A stretch of DNA of 64,000 bases from Rhodophyticola porphyridii (GTDB lineage Bacteria; Pseudomonadota; Alphaproteobacteria; Rhodobacterales; Rhodobacteraceae): NCBI RefSeq assembly GCF_003688285.1, contig NZ_RCNT01000001.1, positions 496,001 through 560,000 on the forward strand, read 5' to 3'. The translations under genes were made by a program, and so were the position numbers. The notes below the pieces were generated by a model. That model saw nothing but the letters and a program-made list of their open reading frames with translations. It was not told where the DNA came from and searched no databases. Below, piece by piece: positions 8,039-16,486 of the stretch. Position 1 is the stretch's first letter. Every line of letters starts with the position of its first letter.

Positions 8039-10057
8039 ATGACCAACCCGCTCTTGCAAGACTGGACCACGCCTTTCGAACTGCCCCCGTTCGAGGCGAT
8101 CCGGGATGAGGATTTCGCCCCCGCGCTGGATGCGGCGCTCGATGCGGGCCGCGCGGCCTATGAGGCGATTGCGGAAAACCCCGAGCCCCCCACATTCGCC
8201 AACACGATCGAGGCGATGGAACTGGCCGATGAGACGCTGGACCGGGTCGCGGGCGTGTTCTTCAACCTCGTCGGAGCCGATGCGACGCCAGCGCGCGAGG
8301 CGTTGCAGCGCGATTATGCCCCGAGATTTTCCGCCTATTACTCAGAGATCACCAACAATCGCGCGCTCTGGCAGCGTATCAAGACGCTGTGGGAGACCCG
8401 CGACACCCTGAACCTGACGGCCGAGCAGGCCCGGGTTCTGATGCTGACCCATCGCAGTTTCACCCGCGCAGGGGCCGCCCTGGAAGGGGTGGCGTCGGAG
8501 CGGCTGACGGAGGTGAAGAGCCGTCTGGCGGTTCTGGGCACCAGCTTCATGCAGAACCTGCTGGCGGACGAGCGTGACTGGTACATGGAACTGGATGAAG
8601 CCGACCTTGAAGGGCTGCCGGACTTCGCCATCGCCGCCGCGCGCGCCGCGGGTGAGGAAAAGGGCGTGGACGGCCCGGTGGTGACCCTGTCGCGGTCGAT
8701 CATCGTGCCGTTCCTGCAATTCTCGCCGCGGCGCGATCTGCGCGAGATCGCCTACAAGGCCTGGACCGCGCGCGGGGCCAATGGCGGCGAGACCGACAAT
8801 CGCGAGATCGCGCGCGAGACATTGCGCCTGCGAGAGGAGCGGGCCGGGCTGCTTGGCTATGACACATTCGCGGATTTCAAGCTGGAAACCGAAATGGCCA
8901 AACATCCCGGCGCGGTGCGCGATCTGCTGATGCAGGTCTGGGAACCGGCGAAGGCACAGGCGGACGCGGATGCCGAAAAGCTGACCGCGATGATGCGCGC
9001 GGAGGGGGTGAACGGGGATCTGGAACCCTGGGACTGGCGTTACTACTCCGAAAAGCGGCGCAAGGCGGAGCATGATCTCGACGAGGCGGCGCTGAAGCCG
9101 TATCTGCAGCTCGACGCGATGATCGACGCGGCGTTCGATTGCGCCAACCGTCTGTTCGGGCTGGAGTTTTCACCACTCGATGTCACGCTTTACCACGCCG
9201 ATGCACGAGCCTGGGAGGTTACGCGGAACGGCGAGCATCTGGCCGTTTTCATCGGCGATTACTTCGCGCGCGGCTCCAAACGCTCCGGCGCGTGGTGTTC
9301 GGCCATGCGGTCCCAGAAGAAGCTGGGCGGGGAGACCCGGCCTGTCGTGGTGAATGTCTGCAACTTCGCCAAGGGCGATCCGGCGCTTCTGTCCTATGAC
9401 GATGCGCGGACGCTGTTTCACGAGTTCGGCCATGCGCTGCACCAGATGCTGAGCGACGTGACCTATGGCTCGATCTCGGGCACCTCGGTCGCTCGGGACT
9501 TCGTGGAGTTGCCGAGCCAGCTCTACGAGCACTGGCTGGAAGTGCCGGAAGTTCTTGAAAAACATGCAAGACATGCACGCACCGGGGAGCCGATGCCGAA
9601 GCAGCTTCTGGACCGGCTGCTGGCGGCGCAGACCTATGACATGGGCTTCCAGACGGTCGAGTATGTCGCCTCGGCCCTTGTCGATCTGGATTTTCACCAT
9701 GGGCCGTCCCCGTCCGATCCGATGGCCGCGCAGGCCGAAACGCTGGCCCGGATCGGCATGCCCCACGCCATCGGCATGCGCCACGCGACGCCCCATTTCG
9801 CCCATGTTTTCGCGGGTGATGGCTATTCTTCGGGCTATTACAGCTACATGTGGTCCGAGGTGATGGATGCCGACGCATTCGAGGCGTTCGAGGAGGCGGG
9901 CGATCCCTTCGATGCCCAGACCGCGAAACTCCTTGAAACGCATATTCTTTCCGCCGGCGGAAGCCGGGAGGCGGATGCGCTTTACACGGCCTTTCGTGGG
10001 CGGATGCCGGGGGTGGAGGCGCTTCTGAAGGGTCGGGGTCTGGACAAGGTCGCCTGA
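8039..10057 (+). CDS. M3 family oligopeptidase (oligopeptidase A / Dcp type)
   Basis: A 672-residue zinc metallopeptidase that degrades short peptides in the cytosol. The thimet-type signature HEFGHALHQ is at about 461-469, with the third zinc ligand in FVELPSQLYEHW near 490 and the substrate-side GYYSYMWSE region near 600. No signal peptide is seen. ATG 8039 is chosen because AAAGGAG stands 8 bases ahead and the protein begins with the family sequence MTNPLLQDWTTPFELPPFEAI; the open frame upstream has no homologous look. Full length for the family. Confidence 0.94.
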   Translation: MTNPLLQDWTTPFELPPFEAIRDEDFAPALDAALDAGRAAYEAIAENPEPPTFANTIEAMELADETLDRVAGVFFNLVGADATPAREALQRDYAPRFSAYYSEITNNRALWQRIKTLWETRDTLNLTAEQARVLMLTHRSFTRAGAALEGVASERLTEVKSRLAVLGTSFMQNLLADERDWYMELDEADLEGLPDFAIAAARAAGEEKGVDGPVVTLSRSIIVPFLQFSPRRDLREIAYKAWTARGANGGETDNREIARETLRLREERAGLLGYDTFADFKLETEMAKHPGAVRDLLMQVWEPAKAQADADAEKLTAMMRAEGVNGDLEPWDWRYYSEKRRKAEHDLDEAALKPYLQLDAMIDAAFDCANRLFGLEFSPLDVTLYHADARAWEVTRNGEHLAVFIGDYFARGSKRSGAWCSAMRSQKKLGGETRPVVVNVCNFAKGDPALLSYDDARTLFHEFGHALHQMLSDVTYGSISGTSVARDFVELPSQLYEHWLEVPEVLEKHARHARTGEPMPKQLLDRLLAAQTYDMGFQTVEYVASALVDLDFHHGPSPSDPMAAQAETLARIGMPHAIGMRHATPHFAHVFAGDGYSSGYYSYMWSEVMDADAFEAFEEAGDPFDAQTAKLLETHILSAGGSREADALYTAFRGRMPGVEALLKGRGLDKVA

Positions 10058-10138
10058 GGCGCGGCGGCGGCACAGGTATAACAATCGTATATCAATTTGC
10101 CGCCGGACCGGGATCGGCCCTCCGCCGTGGACCGGGTC

Positions 10139-11191
10139 TCAGACCAGCCCCTTGCCGATCAGGTCGCGGGCGCAATCCCTGACGCTTTCTGCTGGCGGCC
10201 GGGCGCTCCAACCCAGCATCCGACGCGCCTTGTCGGCGCTGACCCGGCGGCGCACGCCAAGTTCCGGGATCACCTGCTGCATGGCGGGCGTGACCGTGGC
10301 CAGAAGCCGGAACAGCCAGCTTGGCAGGTTCCGCGACGGGATCTTGCGGGCGCGGTCCGGCAAGGTCGCTTTCAAGACGTCGCCGATCTCGCGGAACATC
10401 ATGTAATCGGCACTGACCAGAAACCGCTCGCCCGCCGCCTCGGGGCGTTCCATCGCCAGAAGATGCGCCGCGGCCACATCGCGCACATCCACGATCTCGA
10501 AACCGAAATCGGGATAGGCGGGGACCTTGCCGGTCAGAAGCTGCGTCACCAGTTCGAGCGAGGCGGATCCGTCGCGCCCGACCAGCGGGCCGAGCACGGC
10601 GGAGGGGTTGATGGTGGCCAGTTCCATCGGGCCGCCATCGCTGTCCATGAATGCCCAGGCGGCGCGTTCGGCTATGGTCTTGGAGCGGGTATAGGCGGTG
10701 TTGTCGGCGAGATTGTCGGGGTTCGACCAGTGCGTTTCATCGGCCATCGCGGGCCGGTCCGGCGCGTGGCCATAGGCGACGGCGGCCATGGAGGAGGTGA
10801 GCACCACCCGTTTCACCCCGGCAGCGCGGGCAAACCCCAGGGCGCGCAAAGCGCCGTCGCGGGCCGGCGCGATCAGCTCCTCCGGATCCTTCGGCTGGTT
10901 CGGCGGAAAGGGGGAGGCCACATGCTGCACGAAGCTGACGCCCTCCATTGCCTCGGCCCATCCGTCATCGGCACCGAGATCGACGGCGGCGAAGTCGAGC
11001 CCGGCGGCGCGGTCGCTATGGGCGGCGAAAGCGGCGCGCAGATCCGGGGCCTTATCGAGCCTGCGCAGCGTGCCGCGCACACGGTAGCCTTTGTCCAGCA
11101 ATTGCAGGATCACATGCTGCGCGATGAACCCGCTGGCGCCGGTCACCAACACAAGGGGGCCGGCGGGGCCGTCTTCGGTGGCATCTGTCAT
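10139..11191 (-). CDS. NAD-dependent epimerase/dehydratase (extended SDR, dihydroflavonol-reductase-like)
   Basis: A 350-residue extended short-chain dehydrogenase. The nucleotide site VTGASGFIAQHV is near residues 16-27, the catalytic Ser in VVLTSSMAAVAYG near 131, and the YTRSK catalytic Tyr/Lys near 164-168. These features match the aldehyde/dihydroflavonol-4-reductase branch, which reduces aldehydes or ketones with NADPH; the substrate is not known. The ATG at 11191 is preferred to the one at 11200, because GGAAGG directly abuts the latter. Divergent from a TetR regulator with repeated half-sites between them, so it is the probable target of that regulator. Confidence 0.88.
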   Translation of the reverse strand: MTDATEDGPAGPLVLVTGASGFIAQHVILQLLDKGYRVRGTLRRLDKAPDLRAAFAAHSDRAAGLDFAAVDLGADDGWAEAMEGVSFVQHVASPFPPNQPKDPEELIAPARDGALRALGFARAAGVKRVVLTSSMAAVAYGHAPDRPAMADETHWSNPDNLADNTAYTRSKTIAERAAWAFMDSDGGPMELATINPSAVLGPLVGRDGSASLELVTQLLTGKVPAYPDFGFEIVDVRDVAAAHLLAMERPEAAGERFLVSADYMMFREIGDVLKATLPDRARKIPSRNLPSWLFRLLATVTPAMQQVIPELGVRRRVSADKARRMLGWSARPPAESVRDCARDLIGKGLV

Positions 11192-11231
11192 CGCGGCCAT
11201 CCTTCCGGTGCTTGGTCTTGCCAGAGCAACT

Positions 11232-11289
11232 CTGACAGTCTAGGCAGAAAATGTCAGCCAAGGACTGACAAAATTTACAATAACTGTCA
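11232..11289. promoter_or_regulatory. Putative TetR operator cluster between SDR and TetR genes
   Basis: Four related half-sites: CTGACAG (11232-11238), TGTCAG (11252-11257), CTGACA (11265-11270) and CTGTCA (11284-11289). TGTCAG and CTGACA form an inverted repeat with a 7-base centre (11252-11270), a spacing usual for TetR dimers. The cluster fills the 113-base gap between the two divergent starts. Confidence 0.6.
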
Positions 11290-11304
11290 ATAACGTTTGT
11301 GGCC

Positions 11305-11871
11305 ATGCCTGACGAAAAACACACCCATCTGATCCATGCCGCGATGGAGGCGTTTCTGCTTTACGGCTTCCGGCGCACGTCGATGGAGGATATCGCGCAG
11401 CAGGCAGGCGTGTCCCGGGCCGCGCTCTATCTGCATTTCAGAAACAAGCGCGATGTGTTCCGGTCCGCCACGGCGGTGATGTTCGCCGAGGCGGTGGAGC
11501 GGTTCCAGGCCGCGCTGGTGCCCGGCGACGATGTGGCGGAGACCTTGCTGCGGGCCTTTCTGGAAAAGAACGGCCCGCTGACCGAACGTGTGTTCGCCTC
11601 GCCCCACGGGGCGGAACTGATGGGGACGGGGCTGGAGGTGGCCTGCGATATCGCGGCCGAGGCCGATGCGAAGTTCATCGCCGCGATGACCGCCTATTTC
11701 AGCGCGGTCCAGACCCGTCTGGGGGCCGATGGCAGCGTTGCCCCCGACGCGCTGGCCGATATGGTTCTGCGCGCGCTTTATGGCGTGAAGGAGCCCGGCG
11801 CCGCGACGGAGACATATCATGAGCGGCTGAGGCTTCTGGCGGCGTCGGTGGCGGCCTTGCTGAAATCCTGA
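11305..11871 (+). CDS. TetR/AcrR family transcriptional regulator
   Basis: A 188-residue repressor-type regulator. The N-terminal helix-turn-helix is clear (AMEAFLLYGFRRTSMEDIAQ then AGVSRAALYLHFRNKRDVFR, about 10-52). The C-terminal ligand domain is not diagnostic. A GTG at 11299 in the same frame is an alternative start; no good Shine-Dalgarno separates the two. Divergent from the SDR gene with matching inverted half-sites in between, so it probably represses itself and that dehydrogenase. Confidence 0.9.
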   Translation: MPDEKHTHLIHAAMEAFLLYGFRRTSMEDIAQQAGVSRAALYLHFRNKRDVFRSATAVMFAEAVERFQAALVPGDDVAETLLRAFLEKNGPLTERVFASPHGAELMGTGLEVACDIAAEADAKFIAAMTAYFSAVQTRLGADGSVAPDALADMVLRALYGVKEPGAATETYHERLRLLAASVAALLKS

Positions 11872-11922
11872 AGGGGCGGGTGCCGCCGTTCGGGCGGCCG
11901 GCGGCTGGAGGCTGGGTCCGCG

Positions 11923-12483
11923 TCAGTCGACGATCTCGCCCGGTTCGACCCCCCAGAGCGCGCTGACAGGCACCCAGCCCCAATGCCCGCCGGTGCTGAT
12001 CCGGCACCATTCGCCGTTGCATTCCTCCAGCCGGGCGACCACGCCAAGCTCGGCCTGCGCACGCACGGGCGACGCGGGATCGGGGCGCTGATGCATCTGG
12101 AGCATATCGGATTCGACAATCGCGGTGCGCACGCCCGACAGAAGCGAGTAATGCATCCAGCCGCCGGCCCCGTCGCGGTCCACCACCCGGCGCCAGTGGC
12201 CATATTCGGCCACCACCATCATCGGCATGTTCCTGCGTTGGAAGACCCAGTCGATCCGGTGGCTGCGTGACGGGCCGCGCCGGGCGTTTGCCTCGCCCGC
12301 CTTGAGCGACACGTAGCGCGGGATCGGAAAGCCGGTGACGGCGCCGGTGCGCGGCGTGGCGGTGGCGATCACGCCGGTGATCTCGACCTCCGGGCGAGGA
12401 GTGGGCGCAGTGTCCTGCGCCACGCCGGGTGTTGTGACGGCCAGCGCCATCGCGAAAAGGGCAATACGGGAAATGGTCCGCAT
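11923..12483 (-). CDS. Exported SH3-domain protein
   Basis: A 186-residue exported protein. The signal peptide MRTISRIALFAMALAVTTPGVAQ sets the start at 12483 (a further in-frame ATG lies at 12501). Two bacterial SH3-like modules follow: about 62-125 (VSLKAGEANARRGPSRSHRI to GWMHYSLLSG) and 130-180 (MLQMHQRPDPASPV to WGWVPVSALWG). The family member in alphaproteobacteria binds cell-wall or periplasmic partners; no enzymatic motif is seen. Convergent with tetR (51-base gap) and divergent from the 2-hydroxyacid dehydrogenase. Confidence 0.82.
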   Translation of the reverse strand: MRTISRIALFAMALAVTTPGVAQDTAPTPRPEVEITGVIATATPRTGAVTGFPIPRYVSLKAGEANARRGPSRSHRIDWVFQRRNMPMMVVAEYGHWRRVVDRDGAGGWMHYSLLSGVRTAIVESDMLQMHQRPDPASPVRAQAELGVVARLEECNGEWCRISTGGHWGWVPVSALWGVEPGEIVD

Positions 12484-12633
12484 CGGGGATGTGCCTGTCA
12501 TATTGTCCCGGCCGGTGTCGCGCCGGCTTCAACTGCTGTTTTTGTCGCGGTTTTCGGGCCGCATCTTGCGCCGCCGCCTTGGATCAGAGAGTGTCACGGC
12601 AGGCGCAGAAATGCCAGCGAAGGGATTGCCGGG

Positions 12634-13620
12634 ATGCCAGGTCAGAAGCTGAGTGTTGTCGTAACGCGACGGTTGCCCGAGGTCGTCGAAACGCGGATGA
12701 GCGAGTTGTTCGATGTGGAACTGCGCGAGGCCGATACCAAGATGGACAAGGCCGAACTGGTGGCGGCCATGACCCGGGCGGATGTTCTGGTGCCTTGCGT
12801 GACTGACCAGATCGACGCTGGCATGTTGGGCCAGGCGGGCAACCGGCTGAAGCTGATCGCGAATTACGGCGCGGGTGTGGACCATATCGACGTGTCCACC
12901 GCCCGGCAGCGGGGCATTCTGGTCAGCAACACGCCGGGCGTGATGACCGACGACACGGCGGATATGACCATCGCGCTGATGCTGGCGGTGACCCGGCGGA
13001 TCCCTGAGGGGCTGTCTGTCATGCAGGAGGGGCGCTGGACCGGGTGGGCGCCCACCGCCTATATGGGCAGCCGGATCGGCGGCAAGCGGCTGGGCATTCT
13101 GGGGATGGGCCGGATCGGTCAGGCGGTGGCGCGCCGGGCAGCGGCCTTCGGCATGCAGGTGCATTACCACAATCGCCGGCGGCTGCATGAGGATATCGAG
13201 ACCGCGCTGGAGGCGACCTATTGGGAAAGCCTGGACCAGATGCTGGCGCGGGTCGATGTGCTGAGCATCAATTGCCCGCACACGCCCTCGACCTTCCATC
13301 TGATGAATGCGCGGCGTCTGAAACTGATGAAGCCCGGCGCGGTGATCGTGAACACGTCGCGCGGCGAGGTGATCGACGAGAACGCGCTGACCCGGATGCT
13401 GCGCACGGGCGATCTGGGCGGGGCGGGGCTGGATGTGTTCGAGCGCGGCCATGAGGTGAACCCCCGGCTGCGAGAGCTGGAGAATGTCGTGCTCTTGCCG
13501 CATATGGGCTCGGCCACGCTGGAGGGCCGCGTCGAGATGGGAGAGAAGGTACTGATCAACATCAAGACTTTCGATGACGGGCACCGTCCGCCCGATCTGG
13601 TCGTGCCGTCGATGCTGTGA
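12634..13620 (+). CDS. D-isomer specific 2-hydroxyacid dehydrogenase (glyoxylate/hydroxypyruvate reductase-like)
   Basis: A 328-residue NAD(P)-dependent dehydrogenase that interconverts 2-keto acids and D-2-hydroxyacids. The N- and C-terminal segments form the catalytic domain and residues about 105-290 the Rossmann domain, with LGMGRIG at 156-162. Catalytic Arg243 is in NTSRGEVIDE and His290 in LLPHMGS; the acidic partner lies in between, near 270. NYGAGVDHID at 77-86 is the usual substrate loop. The sequence favours the glyoxylate/hydroxypyruvate or D-glycerate branch. The position of the first ATG is not supported by a good Shine-Dalgarno. Followed at once by the broken GFA gene. Confidence 0.92.
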   Translation: MPGQKLSVVVTRRLPEVVETRMSELFDVELREADTKMDKAELVAAMTRADVLVPCVTDQIDAGMLGQAGNRLKLIANYGAGVDHIDVSTARQRGILVSNTPGVMTDDTADMTIALMLAVTRRIPEGLSVMQEGRWTGWAPTAYMGSRIGGKRLGILGMGRIGQAVARRAAAFGMQVHYHNRRRLHEDIETALEATYWESLDQMLARVDVLSINCPHTPSTFHLMNARRLKLMKPGAVIVNTSRGEVIDENALTRMLRTGDLGGAGLDVFERGHEVNPRLRELENVVLLPHMGSATLEGRVEMGEKVLINIKTFDDGHRPPDLVVPSML

Positions 13621-13627
13621 CGGGACG

Positions 13628-14082
13628 GTGTTGTCCGTCCGGGCGGCGTCGCGCCGTTCCGGACCGGGCAGTATCGAAGGATGTGGTGTAAGGGAGCGGT
13701 TCACGGGCGGGTGCCTTTGCGGCAAGGTCAGGATCGTGGCGTCAGGGCCGCCGCGCCGCGTGGGGACCTGCCATTGCCTTGACTGCCGCAAGCATCACGG
13801 AGCGCTGTTCTACGCCGCCTCGATGTTCCCGTCGGAGGCGGTGACGGTGGAGGGAGACCCGCGAGATTATCGGGGGCGGTTCTTCTGCCCCGTATGCGGC
13901 GGGTCGGTCTTCGCGCGCAGCGGCGACGAGGTGGAACTGCATCTGGGCGCGCTCGACGCGCCGGACCAGTTGAAACCGGATTATGAATGCTGGACTGTGC
14001 GGCGGGGGCATGGCTGCCGGCTTTCCCGGGGGCGGAGCGCTTCGACCATGACCCTGACGATACGGACGCCGCCGGCGCGTAG
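13628..14082 (+). pseudogene. GFA family (glutathione-dependent formaldehyde-activating-like) gene, frameshifted
   Basis: The zinc-binding fold is well kept: GGCLCGKVRI, CHCLDCRKHHGALFYA and CPVCGGSVFAR carry the cysteines. After PDYECWTVRR the frame breaks. A one-base loss in the G-run 14004-14008 shifts it, while the next frame continues with the normal family ending WLPAFPGAERFDHD and a stop at 14080-14082. The original frame instead runs on into the htpX gene. At the 5' end no ATG or good ribosome site fits; only GTG 13628 or TTG 13631 are in frame. Two defects suggest a dying gene, though a sequencing error in the homopolymer is possible. Confidence 0.7.
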
Positions 14083-14120
14083 GGCGCGGCCGGCCCGCGG
14101 GCGGCCGGCCCATGCGCTCC

Positions 14121-14984
14121 TCAGGTCCAGGGCCCGCCTGTCCCACGCGTCCCACCTGCCATCTCCCGCAGCTTGGCAATTCGGTTGGCCGTGTCCGGAT
14201 GGGTGGAGAACAGCCGGTCATGCGCGTGGGCATGCAGCGGGTTGATGATGAACATATGCGCCGTGGCCGGGTTCCGTTCGGCGGTGTTCATGTCGATCCG
14301 CTGGGCGAAGGTCGCGATTTTCGACAGCGCCGAGGCGAGCCAGAGCGGCTGGCCGCAGATCTCCGCCCCGATCCTGTCGGCCTCGTATTCCCGGGCGCGG
14401 CTGATCGCCATCTGCACCAGCGCGGCCGCCAGCGGCGCCAGGATCATCGTCGCCAGTAGCCCGATGATGCCAAGCGGATTATCCCGCCCGCCGCGAAAGA
14501 AGAAGGCGAAGTTGGCAAGCAGGCCGATCGCGCCCGCCAGCGTGGCGGTGATGGTCATGATCAGCGTGTCGCGGTTCTGGATATGAGCAAGCTCATGGGC
14601 CATGACGCCCGCGATCTCTTCGCGCGACAGGCCGCGCAGGAGGCCGGTGGTAGCCGCGACGGCGGCGTTCTCGGGGTTGCGGCCGGTGGCGAAGGCGTTC
14701 GGCTGATCGGTGTCTATCAGATAGACTTTCGGGCGGGGCATCCCGGCATTGTCGGCCAGTTCGTGGACCAGCCCCACCAGATCGGGCGCGGTCTGCGCGC
14801 TGACCTCGTGCGCATTGTGCATCCGCAGGACCATTTTGTCCGACTGCCACCAAGCGAAGAGGTTCATCGCAGCCGCCAGAGCCAGGGCGACGATCAGGCC
14901 GGTCTGGCCGCCCAGCATCAGCCCGACGCCGCCGAAGAGCGCCGTCATCGCCGCCAGAAGCATCGCCGTGCGCAGATATCCCAT
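14121..14984 (-). CDS. htpX: Membrane zinc protease HtpX
   Basis: HtpX is an inner-membrane metalloprotease that clears misfolded membrane proteins under heat or envelope stress. The 287-residue product has hydrophobic segments near 5-22, 28-46, 148-165 and 175-195. The zinc motif HELAH is at 130-134, with a downstream glutamate ligand in [17 protein letters not shown] 14984 is chosen because GGAGA stands 8 bases ahead; an in-frame TTG at 14999 would itself contain that site. Convergent with the GFA remnant and divergent from uxaC (104 bases between starts). Alphaproteobacterial htpX often belongs to the sigma-32 regulon; no promoter is evident here. Confidence 0.93.
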   Translation of the reverse strand: MGYLRTAMLLAAMTALFGGVGLMLGGQTGLIVALALAAAMNLFAWWQSDKMVLRMHNAHEVSAQTAPDLVGLVHELADNAGMPRPKVYLIDTDQPNAFATGRNPENAAVAATTGLLRGLSREEIAGVMAHELAHIQNRDTLIMTITATLAGAIGLLANFAFFFRGGRDNPLGIIGLLATMILAPLAAALVQMAISRAREYEADRIGAEICGQPLWLASALSKIATFAQRIDMNTAERNPATAHMFIINPLHAHAHDRLFSTHPDTANRIAKLREMAGGTRGTGGPWT

Positions 14985-15088
14985 TCTCAAAATCTCCAAC
15001 TACCCGGGTGGAAACGCATGTGGGGACCGGTTGGTTTCCACTCAAGAGGCCCCCTTGCCATGCCGGACGACGGGGCTAGGGTGCCTTC

Positions 15089-16486
15089 ATGGGCAAGCTG
15101 AGCGCGGATCATCTGATTATCGGACGGAGCGGGCTGGCCCGCGCGCTTTACGACACCGTGCGGGACTTGCCTGTCATCAGCCCCCATGGCCATTGCGACC
15201 CGGAATGGTTTGCCGCCGACGCGCCGTTTTCGGACCCCGCAAATCTGTTGATTGTACCCGATCACTACGTGTTGAGGATGCTGGTGAGCCAGGGTGTGCG
15301 CCTGGAGGATATGGGCGTGGCACGGCGCGACGGTGCGCCGGTGGAGACCGATCCGCGCGCCATCTGGCGGCGGTTCGCGGCGCAGTACCATCTGTTCGCG
15401 GGCACGCCGACCCGGCTCTGGCTGGATTACACCTTCGAGACGCTTTTCGGGCTGGAGACGCCGCTTGGCCCGGAGACGGCGGATGCCACCTACGACCGGA
15501 TCGCCGCCTGTCTGGCGCAGGACGGGTTCCGGCCCCGGGCGCTGTTCGGGCGGTTCGGGATCGAGGTGCTGGCCACCACCGAAGGCGCGCTGGACCCGCT
15601 GGAGCACCACGCCGCGATCCGCGACAGCGGCTGGGGCGGACGGGTGATCACGACCTACCGGCCCGATCAGGTGACCGACCCGGAGCATGAAGGCTTTGCC
15701 GGGGCGCTGGACCGGCTGGCGGAGATCACCGGGGGCGAGACCGACACCTATGCCGGCTATCTGGAGGCGCATCGCGTCCGCCGCGCCCAGTTCCGTGCCC
15801 ATGGCGCGACGGCGACGGATCACGGCCACCCGACTGCGGACACTGCCGATCTGTTCGCAAGCGACGCCGCCGAGCTGTATGACCGGATCCGGGCGGGGCG
15901 GGCCGAACCGGGGGATGCGGGCCTGTTCCGGGCGCAGATGCTGACCGAAATGGCGCGGATGAGCGCCGAGGACGGGATGGTCATGCAGATCCATCCGGGC
16001 AGCTATCGAAACCATAATGCGGGCGTGTTCAGAGCATTCGGGCGCGACAAGGGCTTCGATGTCCCGACGCGCACCGACTATGTCACCGCCCTCCGCCCGC
16101 TGTTGAACGCGGTCGGGATGGAGCCGAACCTGACCGTGATCCTGTTCACGCTGGATGAAAGCGCCTATGCGCGCGAACTGGCGCCGCTGGCGGGCGCCTA
16201 TCCCTGCCTGCGGCTGGGGCCGGCATGGTGGTTCCATGACAGCCCCGAGGGGATGCGCCGGTTCCGCGAGATGACGACCGAGACGGCGGGGTTCTACAAC
16301 ACCGTGGGTTTCAACGACGACACCCGCGCCTTCCCGTCGATCCCGGCGCGGCATGACATGGCGCGCCGGGTCGATTGCGCCTATCTGGCAGGTCTGGTGG
16401 ATGACGGACGCCTGCGCGAGGCGGAGGCGTTCGGGCTCGCCCGGACCCTGACCGTGGATCTGCCGCGGCAGGCGTATCGGCTGTGA
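15089..16486 (+). CDS. uxaC: Glucuronate isomerase
   Basis: UxaC converts D-glucuronate to D-fructuronate (and galacturonate to tagaturonate), the entry step of hexuronate breakdown in the cytosol. The 465-residue length is normal. The amidohydrolase-like metal site shows as ISPHGHCDP with His33 and His35; LWLDYTFETLFG (about 109-120), MQIHPGSYRNHN (about 296-307) and WWFHDSPEGMRRFREM (about 383-398) are family blocks. Its stop overlaps the next gene's GTG start (GTGA), so the two enzymes are made together. Confidence 0.95.
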   Translation: MGKLSADHLIIGRSGLARALYDTVRDLPVISPHGHCDPEWFAADAPFSDPANLLIVPDHYVLRMLVSQGVRLEDMGVARRDGAPVETDPRAIWRRFAAQYHLFAGTPTRLWLDYTFETLFGLETPLGPETADATYDRIAACLAQDGFRPRALFGRFGIEVLATTEGALDPLEHHAAIRDSGWGGRVITTYRPDQVTDPEHEGFAGALDRLAEITGGETDTYAGYLEAHRVRRAQFRAHGATATDHGHPTADTADLFASDAAELYDRIRAGRAEPGDAGLFRAQMLTEMARMSAEDGMVMQIHPGSYRNHNAGVFRAFGRDKGFDVPTRTDYVTALRPLLNAVGMEPNLTVILFTLDESAYARELAPLAGAYPCLRLGPAWWFHDSPEGMRRFREMTTETAGFYNTVGFNDDTRAFPSIPARHDMARRVDCAYLAGLVDDGRLREAEAFGLARTLTVDLPRQAYRL

